This document shows, one piece after another, positions 1-6,504 of a stretch of DNA of 18,995 nucleotides. Origin of the DNA: Bacilli bacterium (GTDB taxonomy: Bacteria; Bacillota_I; Bacilli_A; RF39; UBA660). The position numbers were made by a program, and so were the translations under genes. The stretch's first letter is position 1. Each line of letters starts with the position of its first letter. The notes under the pieces were generated by a model. That model worked only from the letters and a program-made list of their open reading frames with translations, searched no databases and had not been told where the DNA came from. The stretch spans positions 1 through 18,995 of the forward strand of contig JAEEMF010000081.1 in assembly GCA_016283075.1 (NCBI GenBank). The letters run 5' to 3'.

Positions 1-17
1 CGCTTGGCTACGAGGCA
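1..17 (-). tRNA. tRNA, 5' part only, probably tRNA-Gln
   Basis: Read on the minus strand from position 17, the sequence gives a seven-base acceptor strand starting with T, then TA, then GCCAAGCG, the usual beginning of the D arm. U at position 1 followed by TAGCCAAGCG is typical of bacterial tRNA-Gln. The window edge removes the anticodon, so the identity is an inference. It would be the last gene of the Val-Thr-Tyr tRNA cluster, 17 bases past the CCA end of tRNA-Tyr. Confidence 0.55.
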
Positions 18-34
18 ATATACACAAATAAGAG

Positions 35-118
35 TGGTGGAAGGAGATGGATTCGAACCATCGAACCCGAAGGAACAGATTTACAGTCTGCCGCGTTTAG
101 CCACTTCGCTATCCTTCC
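35..118 (-). tRNA. tRNA-Tyr (anticodon GTA)
   Basis: An 84-base minus-strand gene with a perfectly paired seven-base acceptor stem (112-118 with 39-45), an encoded CCA end (35-37), a T-loop matching GTTCGAATC and a long variable arm as expected for bacterial tRNA-Tyr. The anticodon loop is CTGTAAA with GTA at 84-82. It is co-transcribed with the upstream tRNA-Thr and tRNA-Val genes. Confidence 0.95.
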
Positions 119-148
119 AAATCAACCATTTTATGTAGACATAATAAA

Positions 149-224
<76 letters not shown>

Positions 225-230
225 ACATCA

Positions 231-307
231 TGGTGGGCGATATAGGACTCGAACCTATGACCCCCTGCTTGTAAGGCAGGTGCTCTAACCAACTGAGCTA
301 ATCGCCC
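231..307 (-). tRNA. tRNA-Val (anticodon TAC)
   Basis: A 77-base minus-strand gene, first in the cluster. The acceptor stem pairs 301-307 with 235-241 and CCA is encoded at 231-233. The anticodon loop CTTACAA holds TAC at 273-271, reading valine GTN codons. Only six bases separate its 3' end from tRNA-Thr, which fits processing from one transcript. Confidence 0.95.
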
Positions 308-332
308 GAACAAAATTCAGTTGACGTAATTA

Positions 333-361
333 AATATAACATTTTCATTTTACCTTGTCAA
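333..361 (-). promoter_or_regulatory. sigma-A promoter of the tRNA cluster
   Basis: On the minus strand TTGACA (361-356) is followed after exactly 17 bases by TATATT (338-333). This is the best -35/spacer/-10 match in the window, as expected for stable RNA. Transcription should start near 326, about 19 bases before tRNA-Val. Confidence 0.85.
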
Positions 362-371
362 CACTATTTTG

Positions 372-740
372 CTATTTTTTTATTATTTTTTCTTGTTTTT
401 TAAGATTTTCTTCAATCCAAATTGGCAATTTATATTCAAGAGTTTTAAACCCAAGACTTGTTTCTTTTATAATTCTTTTAGGAGTATACGTTCTCCTTTT
501 ATAAGAAATATTCTTAATACTTAACTTAACATGGAAGTTTTCTTCATCTACTTCAAGTACTTCAGCATAGATTGTATCCCCTACTTTTAAGTAGTCATTT
601 ATGTTTTTTACATATCCATGAGAAATCTCTGATATATGAATCAATCCATTATAATATTCATCTAAAGAAACAAATGCTCCATATTTTTCAATACCAGTTA
701 CAACGCCTTTAACAATTTTGCCTTTTTTGTATGGAATCAT
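372..740 (-). CDS. S1-domain RNA-binding protein (GSP13/YugI/CvfD-like)
   Basis: A 122-residue protein with one S1 RNA-binding domain (about residues 5-75) showing the family hallmarks VKGVVTGIEKYGAFVSL, GLIHISEIS and the K.S.K strand, followed by a basic tail. The size and single-domain layout match the Firmicutes proteins GSP13/YugI and CvfD, cytosolic ribosome-associated proteins involved in stress and post-transcriptional control. An in-frame GTG exists at 749, but GAGGTG at 752-747 lies six bases before ATG 740 and is clearly the ribosome site, so ATG 740 is taken. The gene has its own promoter, divergent from the NifU-like gene. No hairpin follows the TAG stop, and the tRNA promoter begins about 10 bases later, so read-through into the tRNA cluster is possible. 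Confidence 0.88.
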   Translation of the reverse strand: MIPYKKGKIVKGVVTGIEKYGAFVSLDEYYNGLIHISEISHGYVKNINDYLKVGDTIYAEVLEVDEENFHVKLSIKNISYKRRTYTPKRIIKETSLGFKTLEYKLPIWIEENLKKQEKIIKK

Positions 741-758
741 TTGCAACACCTCACGTCA

Positions 759-787
759 ATTATAACATAGCAAAAAAACATTTTAAA
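759..787 (-). promoter_or_regulatory. promoter of the S1-domain gene
   Basis: On the minus strand TTTAAA (787-782), a 17-base spacer and TATAAT (764-759) preceded by TG (extended -10). The mRNA leader would be about 12 bases, just enough for the GAGGTG ribosome site. Confidence 0.65.
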
Positions 788-790
788 GTG

Positions 791-819
791 TTTACTTATA
801 AGTCTATTTAATATATAAT
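791..819 (+). promoter_or_regulatory. promoter of the NifU-like gene
   Basis: TTTACT (791-796), a 17-base spacer and TATAAT (814-819). It is divergent from the S1-gene promoter, and the two -35 elements lie only a few bases apart. Confidence 0.7.
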
Positions 820-837
820 ACGCAGTAGGTGATGAAT

Positions 838-1092
838 ATGACAAAAAATAAAAAATCTGAAGAAGAAAAATTAATAATAAGCATCATTGATCAACTAAGA
901 CCATTCTTAATAAATGATGGTGGAGATGTTCAATTTGTTAAATATGAAGATGACATAGTCTATTTAAGACTTATGGGAGCATGTTCAAACTGTGATATTA
1001 TGGATTATACTTTAAAAGATGGTATAGAGGCTGCACTTAAAGAAGAAATACCAACTATTAAAGGAGTAGTAAACGTACCAGATGAAGAGTAA
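838..1092 (+). CDS. NifU C-terminal-domain Fe-S scaffold protein
   Basis: An 84-residue protein consisting essentially of the NifU C-terminal domain. It shows IIDQLRPFLINDGGDVQ (the conserved DGGD, residues 27-30) and the MGACSNC motif with Cys49 and Cys52, which in this family assemble and transfer an Fe-S cluster, usually as a dimer. It should act in the cytosol in Fe-S delivery, probably with a SUF system elsewhere in the genome. In-frame GTG 829 and ATG 832 precede it, but AGGTGA (827-832) places the ribosome on ATG 838. It is a single-gene unit with its own promoter and terminator. Many Firmicutes carry such stand-alone NifU-domain proteins (YutI-like). The family call is firm; client proteins are unknown. 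Confidence 0.92.
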   Translation: MTKNKKSEEEKLIISIIDQLRPFLINDGGDVQFVKYEDDIVYLRLMGACSNCDIMDYTLKDGIEAALKEEIPTIKGVVNVPDEE

Positions 1093-1111
1093 TTTATTTA
1101 CTCTTTTTATT
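1085..1111 (+). terminator. intrinsic terminator of the NifU-like gene
   Basis: An 8-bp stem (1085-1092 with 1098-1105), five-base loop and a T-rich tract. The stop codon TAA lies in the stem. The same bases overlap the stop codon of the convergent helicase gene, so two genes share about 20 bp of 3' end. The reverse orientation lacks a T tract. Confidence 0.75.
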
Positions 1112-2560
1112 TTTTATTAAAACATTTTCATTATTTTTTATTTCTTTAGTAAATATAGATTCTTTAAAATAATAATCTAATATATAAAAATTATTCTTAG
1201 TTCTAGTCATTGCTACATAAAATAATCTTCTTTCTTCTAAAATCTTATCTTCTTTAGGAAGCAAGCTTTTTCTTATAAAAGAATCTTCTCTATTACTAGG
1301 AAAAGAATTATCTTTATTAATTAATAATATAACATTATCATAACCAAGTCCCTTAGATGCATGAATAGTTAAATGTGTTATAGGAGTATCCTTACTCTTT
1401 TTATATATAATAGTATCTTCTTTTAATGAAAAGTAATCTCCTAATATAATATTTATATCTTTTTTATATCTAGAAAGAATTAATATACTTTTTTCTTTTC
1501 CATAATTTTTTATTATCTCATCAATAATCTTTTTCATCTTATAACTAGGATTAAATACGTAGTAACAAATAACAATTGGATACTTAAGAGATTTATTAGA
1601 CTTAAGTTCTTTTATTATTTGTTTTTTATTTTCCATAATAAAAGATCCTGCTACTTTAATAAGTTCATTACTATTACGATAGGTACTAGTTATTTTATAC
1701 ATAGTAGCGTTCATATCTTTTTTAAAGTTTAAAAATAGATTATTATCTGACCCAGCAAAAGAATATATTGCCTGCCAGTCGTCTCCAACTACTATCATCT
1801 TTATATTATATATAGAGCATATTTTCTTAAGTAGTAAGTATCTATTTAAAGATATGTCTTGAAACTCATCTACTATTATATATTTATATGATATATTTAC
1901 AGCTTTTGATATTTCTTTAGAAAGGATAATTAAGTCTTCATAATCTGTAAATCTATAATTATATTGATATTCTTTTATAAATAGTAATATATTCTCAAGA
2001 TAGACATAATATTTACTAAAAATACCCATATCTATATCCTTTTTACTATTCATTCTATATAAATTATAATTTTCCACCGTATAAATAATAAAATGCTCTA
2101 TGTCATTTCTATATCTTTTAGATTCTTTTTTATATACTTTATCTTTCTTTAAAAGTTTAATTAACTTTCTAGTATCTTTACTTCTTAAAATATAATCTCT
2201 TATTAAATAATTATAGTCACTTATTAAATCATATCCCCAGTTAAACTTTTTAATAATCTTAAATGCAAAACTATGAAATGTAGATATATCTACATCTAAA
2301 TTAAAAATATTATTGATTCTATCTTTAAGTTCATTAGTAGCTTTATTTGTAAAAGATATTATAAGTATATCTTTAGGATTAATATTTTTCTTTTCAATAA
2401 GATATTTTACTTTTGCGGTTATAACAGTAGTTTTACCTGCACCTGCTCCTGCTACTACAATTATATTTTTATTATCATCAAGTACTACTTTTTTCTGCTC
2501 TTCATCTAGTTTTATATTTTCATCAGTATCTTTAAATATATTATCTAAATAATCTTCCAT
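1094..2560 (-). CDS. UvrD/HelD-like superfamily 1 DNA helicase
   Basis: A 488-residue ATP-dependent 3'-5' helicase of the UvrD/Rep superfamily, acting on DNA in the cytosol. Motifs in order: Q-motif region KLDEEQKKVV, Walker A GAGAGKT (38-44), motif Ia SFTNKA (69-74), motif II DEFQD (231-235), motif III GDDWQAIYSFAGSD (259-272), motif IV TYRN (293-296), motif V THASKGLGYDNVILL and motif VI RRLFYVAMTR near residue 450. DEFQDIS and GDDWQAIYSFAGSD match helicase IV (HelD) better than PcrA. At 488 residues it is much shorter than PcrA (about 740) and lacks most 1B/2B insertions and the HelD N-terminal extension. ATG 2560 is the only usable start; an in-frame TAA lies at 2575-2573 and no ribosome site precedes it, so translation may be weak. 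Confidence 0.88.
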   Translation of the reverse strand: MEDYLDNIFKDTDENIKLDEEQKKVVLDDNKNIIVVAGAGAGKTTVITAKVKYLIEKKNINPKDILIISFTNKATNELKDRINNIFNLDVDISTFHSFAFKIIKKFNWGYDLISDYNYLIRDYILRSKDTRKLIKLLKKDKVYKKESKRYRNDIEHFIIYTVENYNLYRMNSKKDIDMGIFSKYYVYLENILLFIKEYQYNYRFTDYEDLIILSKEISKAVNISYKYIIVDEFQDISLNRYLLLKKICSIYNIKMIVVGDDWQAIYSFAGSDNNLFLNFKKDMNATMYKITSTYRNSNELIKVAGSFIMENKKQIIKELKSNKSLKYPIVICYYVFNPSYKMKKIIDEIIKNYGKEKSILILSRYKKDINIILGDYFSLKEDTIIYKKSKDTPITHLTIHASKGLGYDNVILLINKDNSFPSNREDSFIRKSLLPKEDKILEERRLFYVAMTRTKNNFYILDYYFKESIFTKEIKNNENVLIKNKKSK

Positions 2561-2600
2561 ATATATAATATATTAGATAGATACTCTATATCCTTTTTTT

Positions 2601-2641
2601 CCAAGAAAAAAGTTAGATTATTTTTCAAAATAATCTAACTT
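2601..2641 (-). terminator. intrinsic terminator of trpS
   Basis: A near-perfect 13-14 bp hairpin (2641-2628 pairing with 2610-2623), followed on the minus strand by a T tract (2610-2606). The stop codon of trpS and its last sense codons are inside the stem. The helicase start is only about 40 bases downstream and shows no convincing promoter of its own. Confidence 0.85.
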
Positions 2642-3670
2642 CATATTTTTTCTTATACGTCTCATTGTTTCTTCAGCTTTATGTTTAGCATTTGCTGTAC
2701 CTTGTTTAATAATTTCTTCTACTTCTTCTGGATGTTCTTCATAATACTTACGACGCTGTCTAATAGGTGCTAACATAATATTCATTTTTTCAATTAATTC
2801 TCTTTTACATGCTACGCAACCTCTAGCACCACTTTTACATTCAGAACAAATAGTTTTTAAATCATCTTTATACTTAGTAGTATTATTATCTTCATCTAAT
2901 TTATCACTAATTAAATTGTGATAGTAATATACCATACAAATATCTGGATTAGCTGGATCATCTTTTTTAATTTTATTAGGGTCTGTTACTGCACCCATAA
3001 TCTTTTTAGATACTTCTTCTTCAGTATCTGCTAAATAAATAGCGTTATTTAAACTCTTACTCATTTTAGCATTACCATCTAAACCCTTAATACGAGTATT
3101 TTTAGAAAGAACTGCATCTGGTTCTTTAAAAGTTTCACCATATATATTATTAAATTTTCTTACTATTTCACGTGTTTGTTCAATATGTGGAAGTTGATCT
3201 TCTCCTACTGGAACAACATCTCCATCAAGTATAGTAATATCTGCAGCTTGGCTTACTGGATATCCTAAGAATCCATATGTAATACCTTCAGCATTAGATC
3301 CGAAGATTTTTTCTTTTTGAAGTGATTCAAATTTAGTTGTTGGATTACGATAAAGTCTCGCTACTGAAACTAAATTAGAATAGTAAACAGTTAATTCAGC
3401 AGTTTCAGGTATAAGTGATTGTAAATATATATTTGAATATTTAGGATCAATACCAACTGATAAATAGTCAAGTGCTAACTCTTTAACATTAGCTCTTACT
3501 TTATCAGGATCATCAAAATTATCAGTTAATGCTTGTACATCTGCTATAAGAATATATGTTTCGTAATCTTTTTGCATTTTAACTCTATTTTGAAGTGAAC
3601 CAAAATAGTGACCTAAGTGTAGTTTCCCAGTAGGTCTATCACCTGTAATTAATATTTTTTTATTTTCCAT
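2618..3670 (-). CDS. trpS: tryptophanyl-tRNA synthetase
   Basis: A 350-residue class Ic synthetase that activates Trp with ATP and charges tRNA-Trp. The N-terminus GDRPTGKLHLGH holds the HIGH motif as HLGH (18-21), and KMSKS is intact at 202-206. GEDQLPHIEQTREI and the Trp-pocket region are typical. The anticodon-binding C-terminal part contains Cys245, Cys275, Cys278, Cys285 and Cys288. The last three are spaced C-x6-C-x2-C, as in the [4Fe-4S]-binding motif described for Thermotoga maritima TrpRS (C-x22-C-x6-C-x2-C, recalled from the literature), here with 32 residues before it. ATG 3670 has a strong AGGAGGAG site at 3684-3677. A seven-codon ORF containing one Trp codon precedes it. The hairpin terminator overlaps its stop. 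Confidence 0.97.
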   Translation of the reverse strand: MENKKILITGDRPTGKLHLGHYFGSLQNRVKMQKDYETYILIADVQALTDNFDDPDKVRANVKELALDYLSVGIDPKYSNIYLQSLIPETAELTVYYSNLVSVARLYRNPTTKFESLQKEKIFGSNAEGITYGFLGYPVSQAADITILDGDVVPVGEDQLPHIEQTREIVRKFNNIYGETFKEPDAVLSKNTRIKGLDGNAKMSKSLNNAIYLADTEEEVSKKIMGAVTDPNKIKKDDPANPDICMVYYYHNLISDKLDEDNNTTKYKDDLKTICSECKSGARGCVACKRELIEKMNIMLAPIRQRRKYYEEHPEEVEEIIKQGTANAKHKAEETMRRIRKNMKLDYFEK

Positions 3671-3699
3671 ATTTTTCTCCTCCTAATTATATATAATAA

Positions 3700-3723
3700 C
3701 TAAGAATTGCACCATCGTTTCAT
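3700..3723 (-). CDS. seven-codon upstream ORF in the trpS leader (MKRWCNS)
   Basis: Between the trpS promoter and trpS, ATG 3723 opens a seven-codon frame, MKRWCNS, ending in TAG at 3702-3700. GCAGGTGA sits four to five bases upstream, a ribosome site as good as those of the real genes. The fourth codon is TGG (3714-3712). The stop lies 15 bases before the trpS Shine-Dalgarno. The ORF and site are seen directly; a role in Trp-dependent control is inference, because there is only one Trp codon and no strong terminator hairpin follows. Confidence 0.45.
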   Translation of the reverse strand: MKRWCNS

Positions 3724-3747
3724 AAAATCACCTGCTTACATGAGAAT

Positions 3748-3776
3748 ATTATAACATAAAATGTACAAAGAATGAA
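3748..3776 (-). promoter_or_regulatory. promoter of trpS
   Basis: On the minus strand TATAAT (3753-3748) is preceded by TG (extended -10). TTCATT (3776-3771) at 17-base spacing is a weak -35. Transcription would start near 3741, giving a leader of about 70 bases that carries the short ORF and is too short for a T-box. Confidence 0.6.
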
Positions 3777-3807
3777 TATAGACTTTTTTATCTATATATT
3801 ATAAAAT
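3777..3807 (+). promoter_or_regulatory. promoter and inverted repeat before the P-type ATPase gene
   Basis: TAGACT (3779-3784), 17 bases, TAAAAT (3802-3807) is the best plus-strand promoter. An alternative -10, TATAAT at 3809-3814, lies very near the ribosome site. The inverted repeat TATAGA-N8-TCTATA (3777-3796) overlaps the -35 and could be an operator; that reading is weak. Confidence 0.45.
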
Positions 3808-3824
3808 ATATAATAGGTGATACT

Positions 3825-6494
3825 ATGAAAGAGTGGTACAAAAAAGAGGTTGCAACTGTACTTGAAGAAACTAACTCTGGAATAAGTGGTTTAACTTCCG
3901 AAGAAGTTAAAATAAGACAAGAGGAACAAGGTTTAAATATAATTCCTAAAGCCAAAAAAGATAGTCCTTTAGTTATATTTTTATCTGAATTTAAAGATCC
4001 TATTATCTTACTACTAATAGTAGCAATTATTCTTTCTTTTGTAGCAGGCGAGATACTAGATGGATTTGCAATAATGTTTATCATTTTTGTAGATGCTATT
4101 ATTGGTACTGTGGAAGAAGTTAGAGCTGAAAAAAGTGCTGAAGCATTAGAAAAATTTATATCATTTAAAATAAAAGTACTTAGAAATGGTGCAGAAATAG
4201 AAATAGATTCAAGTCAGTTAGTTGTCGGAGATATTGTTCTAGTAGAACCTGGTAATAAAATATCCGGAGATCTAAGAGTAATAGAATCCAAAAACCTTAC
4301 AATTGATGAGTCCATTCTAACAGGAGAATCAATTAATACCACTAAAAATAGTGAAACTATAAATAAAGACGTAGCGCTAGGTGATAGACATAATATGCTT
4401 TATGCTGGAACTAGTGTTATAACAGGTAGAGGAAAAGCCGTTGTAGTAGAAATTGGTGTTAATACTGAATTTGGTAAAATTGCTGAAAAAGTACAAAACA
4501 CTGAAGAAGCTCCATCACCTCTTACTATTCGTATGAATAAATTTTCAAAACAAATAACTATTTTAATTATAATGATAGCTATCGTAGTAGCAGGATTGCT
4601 TTTATATAAAGGAAATGATTTAACTACCGTATTCCTATCAGTAATTGCTCTTTCTGTATCAGCAATGCCTGAAGGATTACCACTAGCTTTGACAATGGCA
4701 CTTACTATTGGGTCAAATAGAATGGTTAAGAAGAATGTTATTGTTAAGAAACTAAACTCAGTTGAAAGTTTAGGAAGCTGTACTATTATAGCGAGTGATA
4801 AAACAGGTACTTTAACAGTAAATGAGCAAACTGCTAAAAAAATAGTTTTACCAAGCGGAAGCACATTTAATATAAAAGGTACAGGATATAATGATAAAGG
4901 TGAAGTTATCCCAGAAGAAGGGTCGAGCTTAGAAGAAGCAAGAAAAATTATTGAACTTGGGGTAATGAATAATGAAGCAAGACTATATAAAGAACAAGAT
5001 AAATGGATAGATGTAGGAGATTCTATGGATGTCGCATTCCTAGCTCTTGGTCTTAAAATAGGTATCGAAGAACCACCTTATGAAAAAATAGGAATGATTC
5101 CATATGAATCAGAAAATAAATACTCAGCAGTATTCTATAAAATGGAAAATAAAATATATTGTAGTGCTAAAGGATCTTTAGAAAAGATTCTTAGTATGTC
5201 TCCATATATGATAGAAGATGGTAAAAGAGTAAGTATTAATGAAAATAAAATTAAAAAGCAAAATGAAGAACTTGCTAAAGAAGGATACCGTGTTATAGCA
5301 TTAGCGTATGGAGAAAAAAATAACTTTGTAGAAAAAGATGTCTATGATGAGAAAGATATAGACGAGTTAACATTCCTTGGACTAGTAGCATTTATAGATC
5401 CTATTAGAGAGGAAACAAAACAATCTATAGATGATTGTCATAATGCTGGTATAAAAGTAGTAATGATTACAGGAGATCATCCACTTACTGCTTACGCTAT
5501 TGCACATGAACTTAAAATAGCAAAAGCAGTAGAAGAAGTAACTAATAGTGAAGAAATAGAAAAAGTATATAATACTGGTCAAAAAGAATTCGATGAATTT
5601 ATAAAAAATAAAAAAGTTTTTGCAAGAGTTACACCTATACAAAAACTATATATTGTAGAATCATTTAAAAGACAAAAAGAATTTATTGCAGTAACAGGTG
5701 ATGGTGTTAATGATTCACCAGCTATAAAAGCCGCAAATATTGGTATAGCAATGGGATCTGGTACAGATGTAGCGAAAGAAACCTCATCTATGATTATTAC
5801 AGATGATAATTTCCTTTCTATAGTATCTGGTATAAAAGAAGGTAGAAATGCCTATGCAAATATTCGTAAGATAGTATACTTCTTAGTATCATGTGGTATA
5901 TCAGAAGTATTATTCTTCCTCTTAGCAACACTATTTAATATGCCAATGCCACTTGTAGCAATACAACTTATTTGGCTTAATGTTGTAACTGATGGTCTTC
6001 AAGACCTAGCTCTTTCATTTGAAAGAGAAGATAAAGATTTAATGAAAGACAAGCCTAAAGATACTAATGAGTCTTTATTTGACAAATTATTAATTGAAGA
6101 ATTAATTATATCAGGTTTATTTATAGGATTTACAGTATTTGCTGTATGGACATACCTAATAAACAATCTAGGAATGGAAATAGGACATGCTAGAGGATAC
6201 ATAATGGCACTTATGGTATTTATTCAAAACTTACATGTTATTAACTGTAAGAGTGAAAAGAAATCAGTACTTAAATATCATTTCACGGAAAATCCTATGG
6301 TACTAATAAGTATCTTTGGATCAGTAGGACTACAAATACTTATTATGGAAATAGAACCACTATCAAAAGCACTAAGTACATATAGTGTTCCATTTACTCA
6401 TATGGTTCAGCTACTTCTTGCAGCAGTACCAATTGTACTAGTAATGGAATTATTTAAGTATTATAAAAGAACTAGAGATAAAAGAAATCTCTAG
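3825..6494 (+). CDS. P2-type cation-transporting ATPase, probably Ca2+
   Basis: An 889-residue membrane pump of full P2 length. It has the N-terminal cation-ATPase domain, TGES actuator loop (166-169), PEGLP in M4 (282-286), phosphorylation site DKTGTLT (Asp325), hinge GDGVNDSP (625-632) and M6 NVVTDG (719-724). PEGLP and NxxTD are the Ca2+ ligands of SERCA site II and are intact. In M5 the SERCA Asn768 position reads Gly (Gly691) while Glu771 is kept (Glu694), and the M8 Glu908 position appears to be Gln, so one Ca2+ per cycle is more likely than two. Ca2+ export is inferred from the ligands; Mn2+ is possible. Start ATG 3825 has AGGTGA four bases upstream. It is monocistronic, with a strong terminator. 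Confidence 0.93.
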   Translation: MKEWYKKEVATVLEETNSGISGLTSEEVKIRQEEQGLNIIPKAKKDSPLVIFLSEFKDPIILLLIVAIILSFVAGEILDGFAIMFIIFVDAIIGTVEEVRAEKSAEALEKFISFKIKVLRNGAEIEIDSSQLVVGDIVLVEPGNKISGDLRVIESKNLTIDESILTGESINTTKNSETINKDVALGDRHNMLYAGTSVITGRGKAVVVEIGVNTEFGKIAEKVQNTEEAPSPLTIRMNKFSKQITILIIMIAIVVAGLLLYKGNDLTTVFLSVIALSVSAMPEGLPLALTMALTIGSNRMVKKNVIVKKLNSVESLGSCTIIASDKTGTLTVNEQTAKKIVLPSGSTFNIKGTGYNDKGEVIPEEGSSLEEARKIIELGVMNNEARLYKEQDKWIDVGDSMDVAFLALGLKIGIEEPPYEKIGMIPYESENKYSAVFYKMENKIYCSAKGSLEKILSMSPYMIEDGKRVSINENKIKKQNEELAKEGYRVIALAYGEKNNFVEKDVYDEKDIDELTFLGLVAFIDPIREETKQSIDDCHNAGIKVVMITGDHPLTAYAIAHELKIAKAVEEVTNSEEIEKVYNTGQKEFDEFIKNKKVFARVTPIQKLYIVESFKRQKEFIAVTGDGVNDSPAIKAANIGIAMGSGTDVAKETSSMIITDDNFLSIVSGIKEGRNAYANIRKIVYFLVSCGISEVLFFLLATLFNMPMPLVAIQLIWLNVVTDGLQDLALSFEREDKDLMKDKPKDTNESLFDKLLIEELIISGLFIGFTVFAVWTYLINNLGMEIGHARGYIMALMVFIQNLHVINCKSEKKSVLKYHFTENPMVLISIFGSVGLQILIMEIEPLSKALSTYSVPFTHMVQLLLAAVPIVLVMELFKYYKRTRDKRNL

Positions 6495-6504
6495 TTCTTT
6501 TTTA
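6465..6504. terminator. bidirectional terminator shared by two convergent genes
   Basis: A perfect 15-bp stem (6465-6479 with 6487-6501), seven-base loop, T tract on both strands. It ends the P-type ATPase gene (plus) and the anchored-protein gene (minus). The two TAG stop codons overlap in CTAG at 6491-6494, inside the stem. Confidence 0.92.

Noticed and set aside
2313..2552. Plus-strand frame opposite the helicase start
   Set aside because: Antisense shadow of the Walker A region, low-complexity Ser/Phe/Leu, no initiation signals.
3671..3824. T-box riboswitch before trpS
   Set aside because: The leader is only about 70 bases and shows neither stem I, the T-box sequence, nor a terminator/antiterminator pair.
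4400..4864. Minus-strand frame inside the P-type ATPase gene
   Set aside because: Shadow of a conserved gene; no ribosome site or promoter. The same holds for the frames at 3788-4084, 5382-5642 and 5999-6202.
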